DNA of 21,995 nucleotides from an uncultured Bacilli bacterium (GCA_910589335.1 CAJUTW010000024.1:1-21995), one strand, 5' to 3'. Positions 7,759 through 15,348 are shown, numbered from the stretch's first letter. Translations and numbers: made by a program. The notes: generated from the letters alone by a model not told the origin.

Positions 7759-7790
7759 GTTTATAATATAAAAAAAGTAAGGAGAAAGCT

Positions 7791-8263
7791 ATGTCTAAAG
7801 TATCAAACGTTTTATGTATGCTAGAATTGTTAAGTACAGGAAAAAAATATAGTATTAAAGAATTATCAGAAGAATTAGAAGTATCACCTCGTATGATAAG
7901 AGTATACAAAGATGAACTTGAAAAAGCTGGAATTTATCTTCATACAATTAAGGTCCTTATGGTGGATATATACTAAATCAAGAATTAAATATTCCTAAAA
8001 GATTTATTCCAACTAAAGAAATAGTACTAAATAATAAAAATTCATATAAAGTTTTAAATAGATCTATAAAAGAAAAAAAGAAATGTCACATAACATATTA
8101 TTCTAAAGGAAAAGAATTAACAGAAAGAATAATTCATCCTTATGAAATGGAACTTTTAAATAATGAATGGGGTATAGCAGCATACTGTGAAAAAAGACAA
8201 GAAATAAGACATTTTTATTTAAATAGAATTGAAAATATAAAAATGTTAGAAGAATATTATTAG
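7791..8263 (+). pseudogene. WYL-domain transcriptional regulator with one frameshift
   Basis: AAGGAG precedes the ATG. Residues 1-55 form a helix-turn-helix (YSIKELSEELEVSPRMIRVY) of the YafY/DeoR-like kind. The frame then runs into a stop at 7974. Adding one G near 7952 yields GPYGGYIL, the classic wing motif of these regulators, and the frame continues through a WYL-type segment (HITYYSKGKELTERIIHPYE, WGIAAYCEKRQEIRHFYLNR) to TAG 8261-8263. The repaired length is about 157 residues, shorter than the usual 300 or so. WYL domains sense ligands, often nucleotides, and often control defence or nucleotide-repair cassettes. Truncated function cannot be excluded. Confidence 0.78.
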
Positions 8264-8316
8264 TGACATATATATTACCTCTATATTTGATATGATTATA
8301 TTGAAAGGAGAATTAT

Positions 8317-9318
8317 ATGTCTTTAAAACATTCTTATACAGAAAGTTCTTTAATTAATTTTAAAAAAATAAAAGAACGTGTTTTATATTCTGATAAAACA
8401 ATAGATAATTTAGCAGAGATGTTAGCTAATATAATAAGTAATTTAAAAGGAGCAACTCTAATAGTAGCAACAGGAGGGTCTGTAGTAGTAGCAGAATTTT
8501 TAAAAAAAGTATTAGAAAGATATAATATAATTTGTGAAGTTATAGAACCAAGAACATTTAATTATAAAGAAAACATTGCAAGTTTTGAAAATTTATTTTG
8601 CATTAGTTATAGTGGAAGAACTAATGGTATATCAAATGCTTTAGAAAAATTTAGAGGAAATAAATATTTAATAACAGGCTCTAATAAAGTAGAAGATAGT
8701 AAAACAGTTTTACTACAATACAATATGGTAGATAAAGAAAAAAGTTTTGTTTCATTAGCTACTACTCTAATACCTATGAGTTTATTTTTAAAAAGTAATG
8801 AAATAATAAATGGAACATATAAAAGTGAAGAAATGCATGAGTTCTTAGATTATTGTTTTGAAAATAGTAAATACTATGAAAATTATCCTTTAAATTTTCA
8901 AGGATTAAATATTGAAATAATGAGTGGATATGACACTAGTTGTGCTGCAAAAACATTAGAATCAAATTTAGTTGAAACAGGAACAACACCTGCTGTTGTA
9001 CATGATAAAGGTTCATTCTGTCATGGAAGGAGTAATCTAATAAATAATAATCCTACAAACGCTTTAATTTATTTAGAACATCAAAAAAAGGATTTAGATT
9101 ATTTACTTTTAGATTTATTAAAAAAGGAATATAAAAATATTATTGAATTATCATCAACAGAAAAATATCAAGATATTTTAAGAAAAGAGTTTTTACTTAA
9201 TTTAAATTCAATTTATTTATCAAAAAAAATAGCAAGTGATAAAAAAATTGATCTTTGCATGGTTGAATATAACCCCAAAGTTATCAATAAAATATATAGA
9301 TATCGAGGTGAAATGTAA
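8317..9318 (+). CDS. SIS-domain sugar isomerase-like protein
   Basis: A 333-residue protein with a GlmS-type tandem SIS (phosphosugar-binding) layout. The first SIS domain has LIVATGGSVVVAEFL, then FCISYSGRTNGISNA and KYLITGS. The second half contains ESNLVETGTTPAVVHDKGSF followed by CHGR, at the place where GlmS-like isomerases carry their catalytic Glu/His segment. No glutamine amidotransferase domain is present, so it is not GlmS; it more likely binds or isomerises a phosphosugar or sugar-nucleotide. AAAGGAGA lies just before the ATG. The stop overlaps the start of the next gene (TAATG), so the two are translationally coupled. Confidence 0.85.
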   Translation: MSLKHSYTESSLINFKKIKERVLYSDKTIDNLAEMLANIISNLKGATLIVATGGSVVVAEFLKKVLERYNIICEVIEPRTFNYKENIASFENLFCISYSGRTNGISNALEKFRGNKYLITGSNKVEDSKTVLLQYNMVDKEKSFVSLATTLIPMSLFLKSNEIINGTYKSEEMHEFLDYCFENSKYYENYPLNFQGLNIEIMSGYDTSCAAKTLESNLVETGTTPAVVHDKGSFCHGRSNLINNNPTNALIYLEHQKKDLDYLLLDLLKKEYKNIIELSSTEKYQDILRKEFLLNLNSIYLSKKIASDKKIDLCMVEYNPKVINKIYRYRGEM

Positions 9319-9965
9319 TGGAAAATTTAATTTTTGTAACAGGAAATAAAGGAAAATATGAAGCAGCAAAAGATTATTTTCAAAAAATAGATGTTAATGT
9401 AGAACAATTAGATTTAGATATTGAAGAATTAACTGTTTCTGATGTTAAAGAAGTATCATTAGATAAAGCTAAAAAAGCATATTCTGTATTAAAACAACCT
9501 TGTTTTGTAGAAGATAGTGGTTTCTATATTGAAGCTTACCCTAATAAAACTAATTTCCCAGGTACTTTAGTAAAAAGATTAGGAATATCAAACAATATAG
9601 AAGCTTTATTAGAAACAATGAAAAATATTGAAAACAGAAATTGTTACTTTTTAAGTTGTATAACATTTTATGATGGAGAAAATATCAAGCAATTTATGAA
9701 AAAATCAGAAGGAACACTTTCAAAAACAATAAGAGGTGAAATATCTAAATCTTCTAAAAGTCGTCTTTGGCAAGTCTTTATTCCGAAAGGTTCTAATAAA
9801 ACTTTAGCAGAAACGTCTAAAGAAGAAAGATATAATAATAAAGAAAATAAATCATCAACAGAAGCATTTGTAGAATGGTATAAATTTAACAAAATATGTC
9901 AAATAAGCCGTAAAATAAAAACAAAAAAAAATTTAATGGTTGTTAATAATTACAAATTATGTTAA
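9318..9965 (+). CDS. Ham1/RdgB-like non-canonical purine NTP pyrophosphatase
   Basis: Ham1-family proteins hydrolyse XTP/dITP and related abnormal nucleotides to the monophosphate. Seen here: TGNKGKYEAA at the N-terminus, FVEDSGFYIEA in the middle, FIPKGSNKTLAE and TSKEERYNN near the C-terminus. The standard SHR motif after that is not obvious, and FPGTLVKRLG replaces the usual PGxxSxR segment. It is therefore a divergent subfamily that may act on another nucleotide. The 215 residues exceed the usual 190-200; the Lys-rich tail after WYKFN may be read-through from a late frameshift. GAGGTG precedes the start, which overlaps the SIS gene by 1 nt. Confidence 0.78.
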   Translation: MENLIFVTGNKGKYEAAKDYFQKIDVNVEQLDLDIEELTVSDVKEVSLDKAKKAYSVLKQPCFVEDSGFYIEAYPNKTNFPGTLVKRLGISNNIEALLETMKNIENRNCYFLSCITFYDGENIKQFMKKSEGTLSKTIRGEISKSSKSRLWQVFIPKGSNKTLAETSKEERYNNKENKSSTEAFVEWYKFNKICQISRKIKTKKNLMVVNNYKLC

Positions 9966-10063
9966 TATCAAATTGGGATAAATGCTTAAAAAAAGTTTTG
10001 TTTTTCTAAAGAGTAATCTTTATCGTTTATCACGCGACCGATTTAAGATTTTAAGTTTATCCT

Positions 10064-10088
10064 AAAAAGAGATTTTCTCTTTTTTTTT
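10064..10088 (+). terminator. terminator ending the SIS/Ham1 transcript
   Basis: Perfect 9-bp stem AAAAAGAGA / TCTCTTTTT with a 3-nt loop and further T residues, 99 bp after the Ham1-like stop and before the exporter gene. Confidence 0.8.
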
Positions 10089-10141
10089 GTACAAAAAAAA
10101 TTCATATGCAAATAATAAGATAGGAGGTGAAAGTATTATAA

Positions 10142-12214
10142 GTGAAAGTTGTTTTACAAGATGGCATTAAAGATTGTGGTATTTGTTGTCTTTTATCTAT
10201 TATAAGATATTATAGGGGAGAAGTATCAAAAGAATATTTAAGAGAAATAACTTCTACTACAAAAGATGGAACTTCATTTTATAATCTTATAGAAGGAGCT
10301 ACTGTTATTGGTTTTGACGCTAAAGGACTAACAGGAAAACTAGAAGAAATAAATGTAAATAACTTACCATGTATCGTTCATTTTATTGTAAATAAAAGCT
10401 ATAAACATTTTGTAGTTCTCTATAAAATTAATAAAAATAAAAAACAAGTTTATTTAATGGATCCAGCCAAAGGTAAAAAAATAATCTCTTTTTCAGAATT
10501 TAATTTATTAACTAGCAATAATTATCTATTTCTAAAACCTCTAAAACAATTGCCTGTTATAAAAAAGAAGAATATAATTTATAAAAAATTAAACAATATA
10601 ATTAAACAGAATAAAATTTTAGTATTTTTAATTACTATTTTGACATTTTCATATTTTTTACTAAATATTTTAGTATCTTTTCATTTTAAATATATACTCG
10701 AATTCTCTATTAACTATAATATTACTAATAATCTCTTAGTTATAAATTATATTCTGTTGATTCTTTATTTTCTAAAAAATATAAATAATTTATTAAAAAA
10801 TTTATTAATGAATAAATGGATTTTAACTTTTGATAATGAAACAACTTTAAAAACTTATAAACAAATACTTTTACTTCCATATTTATATTATAAAAATAGA
10901 ACTACAGGAGAAGTAGTGGCAAGATTTAAAGACTTAAATACCATTCGAGTCTATCTTTCAAATTTCTTTAGTACTATATCAACTGATCTAATTAGTATTA
11001 TAGTTTTTGGTATTATTTTGTTTAATTATAATATTTATTTAACTTGTCTTATTTTTTTTATCTCTTTTTTAATCTTTTTAGTTACATATTTTTTTAGTAT
11101 AACTAAGAAAAAACTTCAATTAAAAATAAGTAAATATGAAGATAAAATAAATACTTACTTAATTGAAGGAATAAGTAATGTTGATACTATTAAAGGTAGT
11201 CATTTAGAAAAAAGACTTATAGATAAATTTTTATATAAATATAAGAACTTTTTAGATACTATCTATAATTATAGTTTAATAAATGAAATATTTTTATATT
11301 TAAAAAATAATTTATCAGATATCATTCATATGTTAATTTATGGATTAGGAAGTTATTATGTTATAAAAAATAAACTTTCTTTAAGTAGTTTAATTATTTA
11401 TCAATTATTTTCATCCTACTTTTTAAATAGCTTTTTTAATTTAATAATGCTCTTTGATAATTTTAATTCTTATAAAATAGCTTTATCTAGAGTAGAAGAA
11501 ATATTTTTAATTAACAAAGAAAATTTTAAAAACAATTTTTTCTATTTACCATACACTCTAAAAGGAAGTATTGTAATTGATAATTTAAATTATAAAGTTA
11601 ATACTAAAGTTTTATTTAATAACTTAAATTTAAAAATAAATCCTAAAGAAAAAATTTTACTTTGTGGTGAAAGTGGATCAGGCAAAAGTACATTGGTAAA
11701 AATGCTAATGCGATATATTGAAACAGATTTTGGTAATATCAAAATATCCGATATTGATATTAATCATTATCATTTAGAAAATTTAAGAAACAATATAACA
11801 TATATTACCAGTAACGAATATTTATTTACAGATACAATTAAAAATAATATTTTGCTAAATAAAGAAATATCTGATGAAGAATTTTATAAAATTTGTAAAT
11901 TATGTTTAGTAGATGATATTGTAAAAAATAGTGACTTAAAATATGAAAAAATAATTGAAGAAAATGGTTTTAATTTTAGTAATGGAGAAAGACAAAGAAT
12001 AATTCTTGCTAGAAGTCTTTTAAGAAAAAGTAGTATCTATATTTTTGATGAAGCTCTTGGACAAATTGATATTAATAAAGAAAAGAAAATTCTTACCAAT
12101 ATTTTTAACTATTTAGAAGATAAAATTATAATTGTAATATCTCATCGCTTTAATAATAAGAAACTATTTGATAGAGTTTTAAAGCTCGATAAAGGAGTAA
12201 TAATTGAAAATTAA
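10142..12214 (+). CDS. C39 peptidase-containing ABC exporter for double-glycine-leader peptides
   Basis: A 690-residue bacteriocin exporter that cleaves the leader after Gly-Gly while transporting the peptide. Residues 1-130 are a C39 protease with Gln6 and Cys12 (LQDGIKDCGICC), His89 (YKHFVVLY) and Asp107 (MDPAKG). About six membrane helices span residues 155-440. The ATPase domain (475-690) has Walker A GESGSGKST (509-517), signature FSNGE (612-616), Walker B IYIFDE (632-637) and His668. The Q-loop glutamine is replaced (ITYITSNEYLF). Start GTG 10142 is the first start codon after an in-frame stop; AGGAGGTGA lies 11 nt upstream, somewhat far. Two GG-leader peptides follow in the same operon and are its probable cargo. 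Confidence 0.95.
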   Translation: MKVVLQDGIKDCGICCLLSIIRYYRGEVSKEYLREITSTTKDGTSFYNLIEGATVIGFDAKGLTGKLEEINVNNLPCIVHFIVNKSYKHFVVLYKINKNKKQVYLMDPAKGKKIISFSEFNLLTSNNYLFLKPLKQLPVIKKKNIIYKKLNNIIKQNKILVFLITILTFSYFLLNILVSFHFKYILEFSINYNITNNLLVINYILLILYFLKNINNLLKNLLMNKWILTFDNETTLKTYKQILLLPYLYYKNRTTGEVVARFKDLNTIRVYLSNFFSTISTDLISIIVFGIILFNYNIYLTCLIFFISFLIFLVTYFFSITKKKLQLKISKYEDKINTYLIEGISNVDTIKGSHLEKRLIDKFLYKYKNFLDTIYNYSLINEIFLYLKNNLSDIIHMLIYGLGSYYVIKNKLSLSSLIIYQLFSSYFLNSFFNLIMLFDNFNSYKIALSRVEEIFLINKENFKNNFFYLPYTLKGSIVIDNLNYKVNTKVLFNNLNLKINPKEKILLCGESGSGKSTLVKMLMRYIETDFGNIKISDIDINHYHLENLRNNITYITSNEYLFTDTIKNNILLNKEISDEEFYKICKLCLVDDIVKNSDLKYEKIIEENGFNFSNGERQRIILARSLLRKSSIYIFDEALGQIDINKEKKILTNIFNYLEDKIIIVISHRFNNKKLFDRVLKLDKGVIIEN

Positions 12215-12614
12215 TAATTTTGAAAAGAAAAAGTTTATTATCTTTATTACATTAATGTTATTACTTTTAGAAATATCTTTTTTTATTTATTTGTCTTTAA
12301 CAAAAATATACCAGTATAAAAAGATTTCTGGTATTGTATTAAAAGATGATCATTTGATTTTAATATTAGATGCTAAAGAAAGAAAAATATTATATAAAAA
12401 TACTTTTTGTTATCTAAATTCGAAAAAAAAGAAATATTTAATAAAGGAAGATAAAGGAGTGATTATAACTAAAGATAATAAAAAATATTATGAATTATTA
12501 ATAAAAATAGATTTTGATAAAAAATATAATTTTAATGATTCTATAGATTTATCAATAAAAACTAAAAAAGTACACTTAATTGAAATGTTTAAAATAATAT
12601 GGGACGGTGGTTAA
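12204..12614 (+). CDS. short membrane accessory protein of the bacteriocin exporter
   Basis: A 136-residue protein with one N-terminal membrane helix (about residues 11-31) and a Lys-rich, strand-rich outer domain. It starts at TTG 12204, with AAAGGAG 6 nt upstream, overlapping the exporter by 11 nt. Its place and topology match HlyD-like bacteriocin-secretion accessory proteins, but it is much shorter than the usual 400 or so residues and lacks the long coiled coil. It would be a minimal adaptor, which I infer; a role in immunity is also possible. The end overlaps the first precursor gene. Confidence 0.65.
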   Translation: MKINNFEKKKFIIFITLMLLLLEISFFIYLSLTKIYQYKKISGIVLKDDHLILILDAKERKILYKNTFCYLNSKKKKYLIKEDKGVIITKDNKKYYELLIKIDFDKKYNFNDSIDLSIKTKKVHLIEMFKIIWDGG

Positions 12615-12762
12615 TATACAGAAAATATCAGAAAACGATTTAGAAAAAATAAATGGAGGTGCCAGTATTTCAGTAGGAACAAGTTTAATTATTGCAGCAG
12701 CAGTAGTCTTTATTACTGGAATAATCGAAGGTATTACTAATCCGAAGAGGTGTCAAGAATGA
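12607..12762 (+). CDS. bacteriocin precursor peptide A with double-glycine leader
   Basis: A 51-residue peptide. The leader MVNIQKISENDLEKINGG fits the double-glycine consensus (hydrophobic residues at -4, -7 and -12, Gly-Gly at -2/-1). The predicted 33-residue core starts ASISVG, continues as a hydrophobic Ala/Ile/Val helix containing GIIEG (a GxxxG helix-packing motif), and ends TNPKRCQE with a single Cys. The start is uncertain: GTG 12607 is the only standard start codon after the in-frame stop at 12595 and has a poor ribosome binding site. It overlaps the accessory gene by 8 nt and may be translationally coupled. No lanthionine enzyme is nearby, so an unmodified class II bacteriocin is likely. 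Confidence 0.8.
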   Translation: MVNIQKISENDLEKINGGASISVGTSLIIAAAVVFITGIIEGITNPKRCQE

Positions 12763-12929
12763 AAGTAATAGAAAATAGTGAATTATCTAAAATTATAGGA
12801 GGAACAACTATAACAGCAACAGTTATAAATTCATTTGTAAATGTAATAAAAATATTAAAAGAAGTTGGTTATAGTTTAGGATCAGGAATAAGAAGAATAA
12901 GTGAAAATAATATATGTCCTTTAGATTAA
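12759..12929 (+). CDS. bacteriocin precursor peptide B with double-glycine leader
   Basis: A 56-residue peptide. Its short leader MKVIENSELSKIIGG ends in Gly-Gly. The 41-residue core starts TTITATVINSF, contains a basic amphipathic stretch with GYSLGSG (GxxxG) and IRR, and ends ENNICPLD with a single Cys. ATG 12759 overlaps the peptide A stop (ATGA), with GAGG 8 nt upstream. Adjacent, coupled genes for two different GG-leader peptides, each with GxxxG, are the hallmark of two-peptide class IIb bacteriocins, whose partners pack together in the target membrane. I recognise no close homologue. Confidence 0.8.
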   Translation: MKVIENSELSKIIGGTTITATVINSFVNVIKILKEVGYSLGSGIRRISENNICPLD

Positions 12930-13078
12930 TTTCCAAAAACTATAAAATAATTATAAAAATAATATTTTGCATATTAAGTATACTTTTTTTACCAATAATA
13001 ATTAAATTTATTTATTCATCTGGATTATATTTTGGAAAATTTATTAGAAATTTATATTATTTCTATTGTTTTTCTTGA
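12914..13078 (+). CDS. 54-residue membrane protein, candidate bacteriocin immunity protein
   Basis: ATG 12914 overlaps the end of peptide B by 16 nt in another frame and opens 54 residues: a basic start (MSFRLISKNYK), one long hydrophobic helix (about residues 12-33), then an aromatic segment with SSGLYFGKFIRNLYYFY. It has no GG leader, so it is not a third bacteriocin of the same kind. Small membrane proteins directly after class IIb structural genes commonly give self-immunity; that role is inferred. The ribosome binding site is weak, consistent with coupling to peptide B. Confidence 0.6.
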   Translation: MSFRLISKNYKIIIKIIFCILSILFLPIIIKFIYSSGLYFGKFIRNLYYFYCFS

Positions 13079-13096
13079 AAAATTAAGCAAAAATAG

Positions 13097-13125
13097 TTGA
13101 AAATCATATAATCTTTTGATATAAT
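13097..13125 (+). promoter_or_regulatory. promoter of rpsU
   Basis: TTGAAA (13097-13102), a 17-bp spacer and TATAAT (13120-13125), with TG one base upstream (extended -10). Strong housekeeping-type promoter 33 bp before the rpsU ATG. Confidence 0.88.
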
Positions 13126-13157
13126 TCAATTTAGTTAAAGCGAAGGGAGGGAAATAG

Positions 13158-13361
13158 ATGGCAACTAAAGTAACTGTTAGAGGTAATCTTGATCAAGCTC
13201 TAAGAAAGTTCAAACAAAAAGTAGCAAGAGACGGTGTCCCTTCAGAATGGAAAAAAAGAGAAGCTTATGATAAGCCAGGAGTAAGAAGAAGAGCAGCAAA
13301 AAAAGAAGGAATCAAAAATTCTAGAAAAAGAGACCGTGCTAATAGAAACAAGGATAACTAA
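13158..13361 (+). CDS. rpsU: small ribosomal subunit protein bS21
   Basis: A 67-residue, highly basic protein of the 30S subunit. It has the bS21 pattern TVRGNLDQALRKFKQKVARD, then EWKKREAYDKPGVRRRAAKK and a Lys/Arg-rich tail. GAAGGGAGGG precedes the ATG. It has its own strong promoter and terminator and begins the conserved rpsU-yqeY-yqfCD block, so it marks the right edge of the accessory island. Confidence 0.97.
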   Translation: MATKVTVRGNLDQALRKFKQKVARDGVPSEWKKREAYDKPGVRRRAAKKEGIKNSRKRDRANRNKDN

Positions 13362-13376
13362 AATTCTTGTTTTTTT
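13347..13376 (+). terminator. terminator of rpsU
   Basis: Stem AACAAGGAT / ATTCTTGTT (9 bp with one G-T), 7-nt loop and a T-run; it begins inside the last rpsU codons. Confidence 0.82.
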
Positions 13377-13385
13377 AATCTTTTC

Positions 13386-13415
13386 TTCATAAAAATTAAA
13401 GTAATATGTTATAAT
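13386..13415 (+). promoter_or_regulatory. probable promoter of yqeY
   Basis: TATAAT (13410-13415) with upstream TGT (extended -10); TTCATA (13386-13391) 18 bp upstream is a weak -35. Confidence 0.6.
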
Positions 13416-13438
13416 TCAATAAAAAGGAGATGATTATA

Positions 13439-13879
13439 ATGGTAGAACAATTAGAAAAAGATATGATTGAAGCAATGAAAAATAAAGATAAAGAACGACT
13501 AGTTGTAATTAGAATGGTTAAAGCCTCTCTAAAACAAGAACAAATTGATCGCAAAAAAGAAATTAATGATGATTTATTAATTGATGTTGTAAATAAACAA
13601 ATTAAAATGAGAAAAGACTCAATAACTGAATTCGAAAAAGGAAATAGACAAGACTTAATAAATAAAACACAAAAAGAAATAGATGTTTTAATGGCATATT
13701 TACCAGAACAATTAGACGAAAAAGAAGTTTTAAATATCATTGATGAAATATTTAGTGAAGTAAAACCTACTAGTCAAAAAGATATGGGAACTATTATGGG
13801 ATTAGCTCAAGCCAAATTAAAAGGAAAAGCTGATATGAAAACAGTCTCATCAATAATAAAAGAAAAATTAAACTCATAA
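13439..13879 (+). CDS. yqeY: YqeY family protein (GatB/Yqey domain)
   Basis: A 146-residue protein with the YqeY domain related to the tail of the amidotransferase subunit GatB, thought to bind tRNA. Seen: MIEAMKNKDKERLVVIRMVK at the N-terminus, YLPEQLDEKEV in the middle, and KDMGTIMGLAQAKLKGKADM at the C-terminus. ATG 13439 is preferred over 13430 because AAGGAG then lies 9 nt upstream. It follows rpsU as in Bacillus. Confidence 0.93.
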   Translation: MVEQLEKDMIEAMKNKDKERLVVIRMVKASLKQEQIDRKKEINDDLLIDVVNKQIKMRKDSITEFEKGNRQDLINKTQKEIDVLMAYLPEQLDEKEVLNIIDEIFSEVKPTSQKDMGTIMGLAQAKLKGKADMKTVSSIIKEKLNS

Positions 13880-13903
13880 AGCATTAAATCAAATGCTTTT
13901 TTT
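13878..13903 (+). terminator. terminator of yqeY
   Basis: Perfect 8-bp stem AAAGCATT / AATGCTTT, 6-nt loop, then T residues. Confidence 0.85.
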
Positions 13904-13949
13904 CTTTCTAAAATATAAAAAATAATCATATATTTATATAGGTGATTTT

Positions 13950-14189
13950 ATGTTAGATAGATTATATGATTATGTTAGTGATAATGAATTTCGCTTTACT
14001 GTTTTTGAAAATAAATTTAATGTATTAAATTATAAAAGAATACTATCTTTAGAAGATAACTATATTTCTATACTAAGTAATAATAAAAAAATAACTATTA
14101 TTGGGGATAATTTTGTCTTAAATAAATTAGTAAAAGATGAATTACTAGTAACAGGCAATATTACAAGAATAGAGGTTGTAAATGAATAA
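13950..14189 (+). CDS. yqfC: sporulation protein YqfC (YabP/YqfC family)
   Basis: A 79-residue protein with the short beta-rich YabP/YqfC fold: FRFTVFENKFNVLNYKRILS, DNYISILSNNKKITIIGDNF, then LLVTGNITRIEV at the end. In B. subtilis it is made in the mother cell under sigma-E. GGTGAT lies 3 nt before the ATG. It overlaps yqfD by 8 nt, the conserved pairing, which makes the identification firm despite the small size. Confidence 0.9.
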   Translation: MLDRLYDYVSDNEFRFTVFENKFNVLNYKRILSLEDNYISILSNNKKITIIGDNFVLNKLVKDELLVTGNITRIEVVNE

Positions 14190-15348
14190 TCGTATAAAAA
14201 TAAGTATTGAAGGTAAAAATCCCTCATATTTTTTAAAAGAAATAATAAAAAGAAATATAAATATTTATAGAGTTGAGAAAAATCATAAATCTTTAAAAAT
14301 TATCATTGATTATCAAAGTTTAGATGATATTATGAAAATAAAAACAACATACAAAATCAGAATAGTTGAAAGATTTGGATTAATAAAATTTAAATTTCTT
14401 CTGAAAAAATATTCAATATTTTTATCTTTTATTATAATGGGAATTATTCTTAATCTTATACTATCTAATCTTATTTTTAAAATAGAAGTAGAACACTCAA
14501 ATAAAGAAATAGTAAATATAGTCTCTAAAGATTTAAATGAATTAGGTTTAAAAAAATATCATTTTAAAGTTTCTTATTCAAAAAAAGAAGAAATAAAGAA
14601 AAAACTTTTATCAAAAGAAAAAGATCTTTTAGAATGGGTAGAAATAGAAGAAAAAGGAACTAAATATATAATTAAAGTCGAGCAAAGAAAGAAAAATAAA
14701 AAAGAAACAAAATGTAATCCCCGTCATATTACTGCTAAGAAAAATGCTTTAATTAAAGAAATTCAAGCTGATTCTGGAGAAATAGTTAAGAAAAAAAATG
14801 ATTATGTCACAAAAGGTGAAACATTAATAAGTGGTTTAATTTATAATAAAGAAGATGTTGTCTCTAAACGTTGTGCTAGTGGTAAAGTATATGGTGAAGT
14901 ATGGTATACAGTTACAGTCTCTCTTCCAAAACACTATACAGAAAAGAGTCTAACATCTAAAAAAAAATATGGTCTTTCTTTAAAAACCTTAAAAAATGAA
15001 TACAATTTTCTAAATAAATTCCAAACATTTCAAAAAGATGAGTATAATATAATTGAAAGTAAAATAATTCCCTTAAAGTTTTCTTTAGCTAAATATACCA
15101 AGACAAAAGAGCAAACAAAAAACATTACTATGACAAATGCCGATGAAGAAGCTATTAAATTAGCTACTAAAAAAATAGAAAAGCAATTAAAAAAAGATGA
15201 TGAAATCATTAGTAAAAAAGTTTTGAAAAAGAATGACTTTCATAGTAAAATAAAAGTAGAAGTATTTTTTAAAATTAAAGAAGACATTACAACTTATCAG
15301 GACATATCTAAACTAAATATCGAAGAAATGAATAAAAAAGAGGAGTGA
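14182..15348 (+). CDS. yqfD: sporulation protein YqfD
   Basis: A 388-residue membrane protein of the YqfD family; the molecular function is unknown but it is a sporulation gene in B. subtilis. The N-terminal cytoplasmic part (1-70, with KIRIVERFGLIKF at about 55-67) is followed by one membrane helix (about 75-95) and a long extracytoplasmic region rich in Lys, including CNPRHITAKKNALIKEIQ and GEIVKKKNDYVTKGETLISG, typical of the family. It overlaps yqfC and ends just before a VanZ-family gene rather than phoH. Confidence 0.92.
   Translation: MNNRIKISIEGKNPSYFLKEIIKRNINIYRVEKNHKSLKIIIDYQSLDDIMKIKTTYKIRIVERFGLIKFKFLLKKYSIFLSFIIMGIILNLILSNLIFKIEVEHSNKEIVNIVSKDLNELGLKKYHFKVSYSKKEEIKKKLLSKEKDLLEWVEIEEKGTKYIIKVEQRKKNKKETKCNPRHITAKKNALIKEIQADSGEIVKKKNDYVTKGETLISGLIYNKEDVVSKRCASGKVYGEVWYTVTVSLPKHYTEKSLTSKKKYGLSLKTLKNEYNFLNKFQTFQKDEYNIIESKIIPLKFSLAKYTKTKEQTKNITMTNADEEAIKLATKKIEKQLKKDDEIISKKVLKKNDFHSKIKVEVFFKIKEDITTYQDISKLNIEEMNKKEE

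Noticed and set aside
13396..13740. Minus-strand open frame over yqeY
   Set aside because: Shadow of yqeY with Ser/Ile/Leu-rich antisense composition.
13927..13934. CATATATT before yqfC resembling a sigma-E -10
   Set aside because: No -35 at the right distance, and transcription would begin inside the ribosome binding site.
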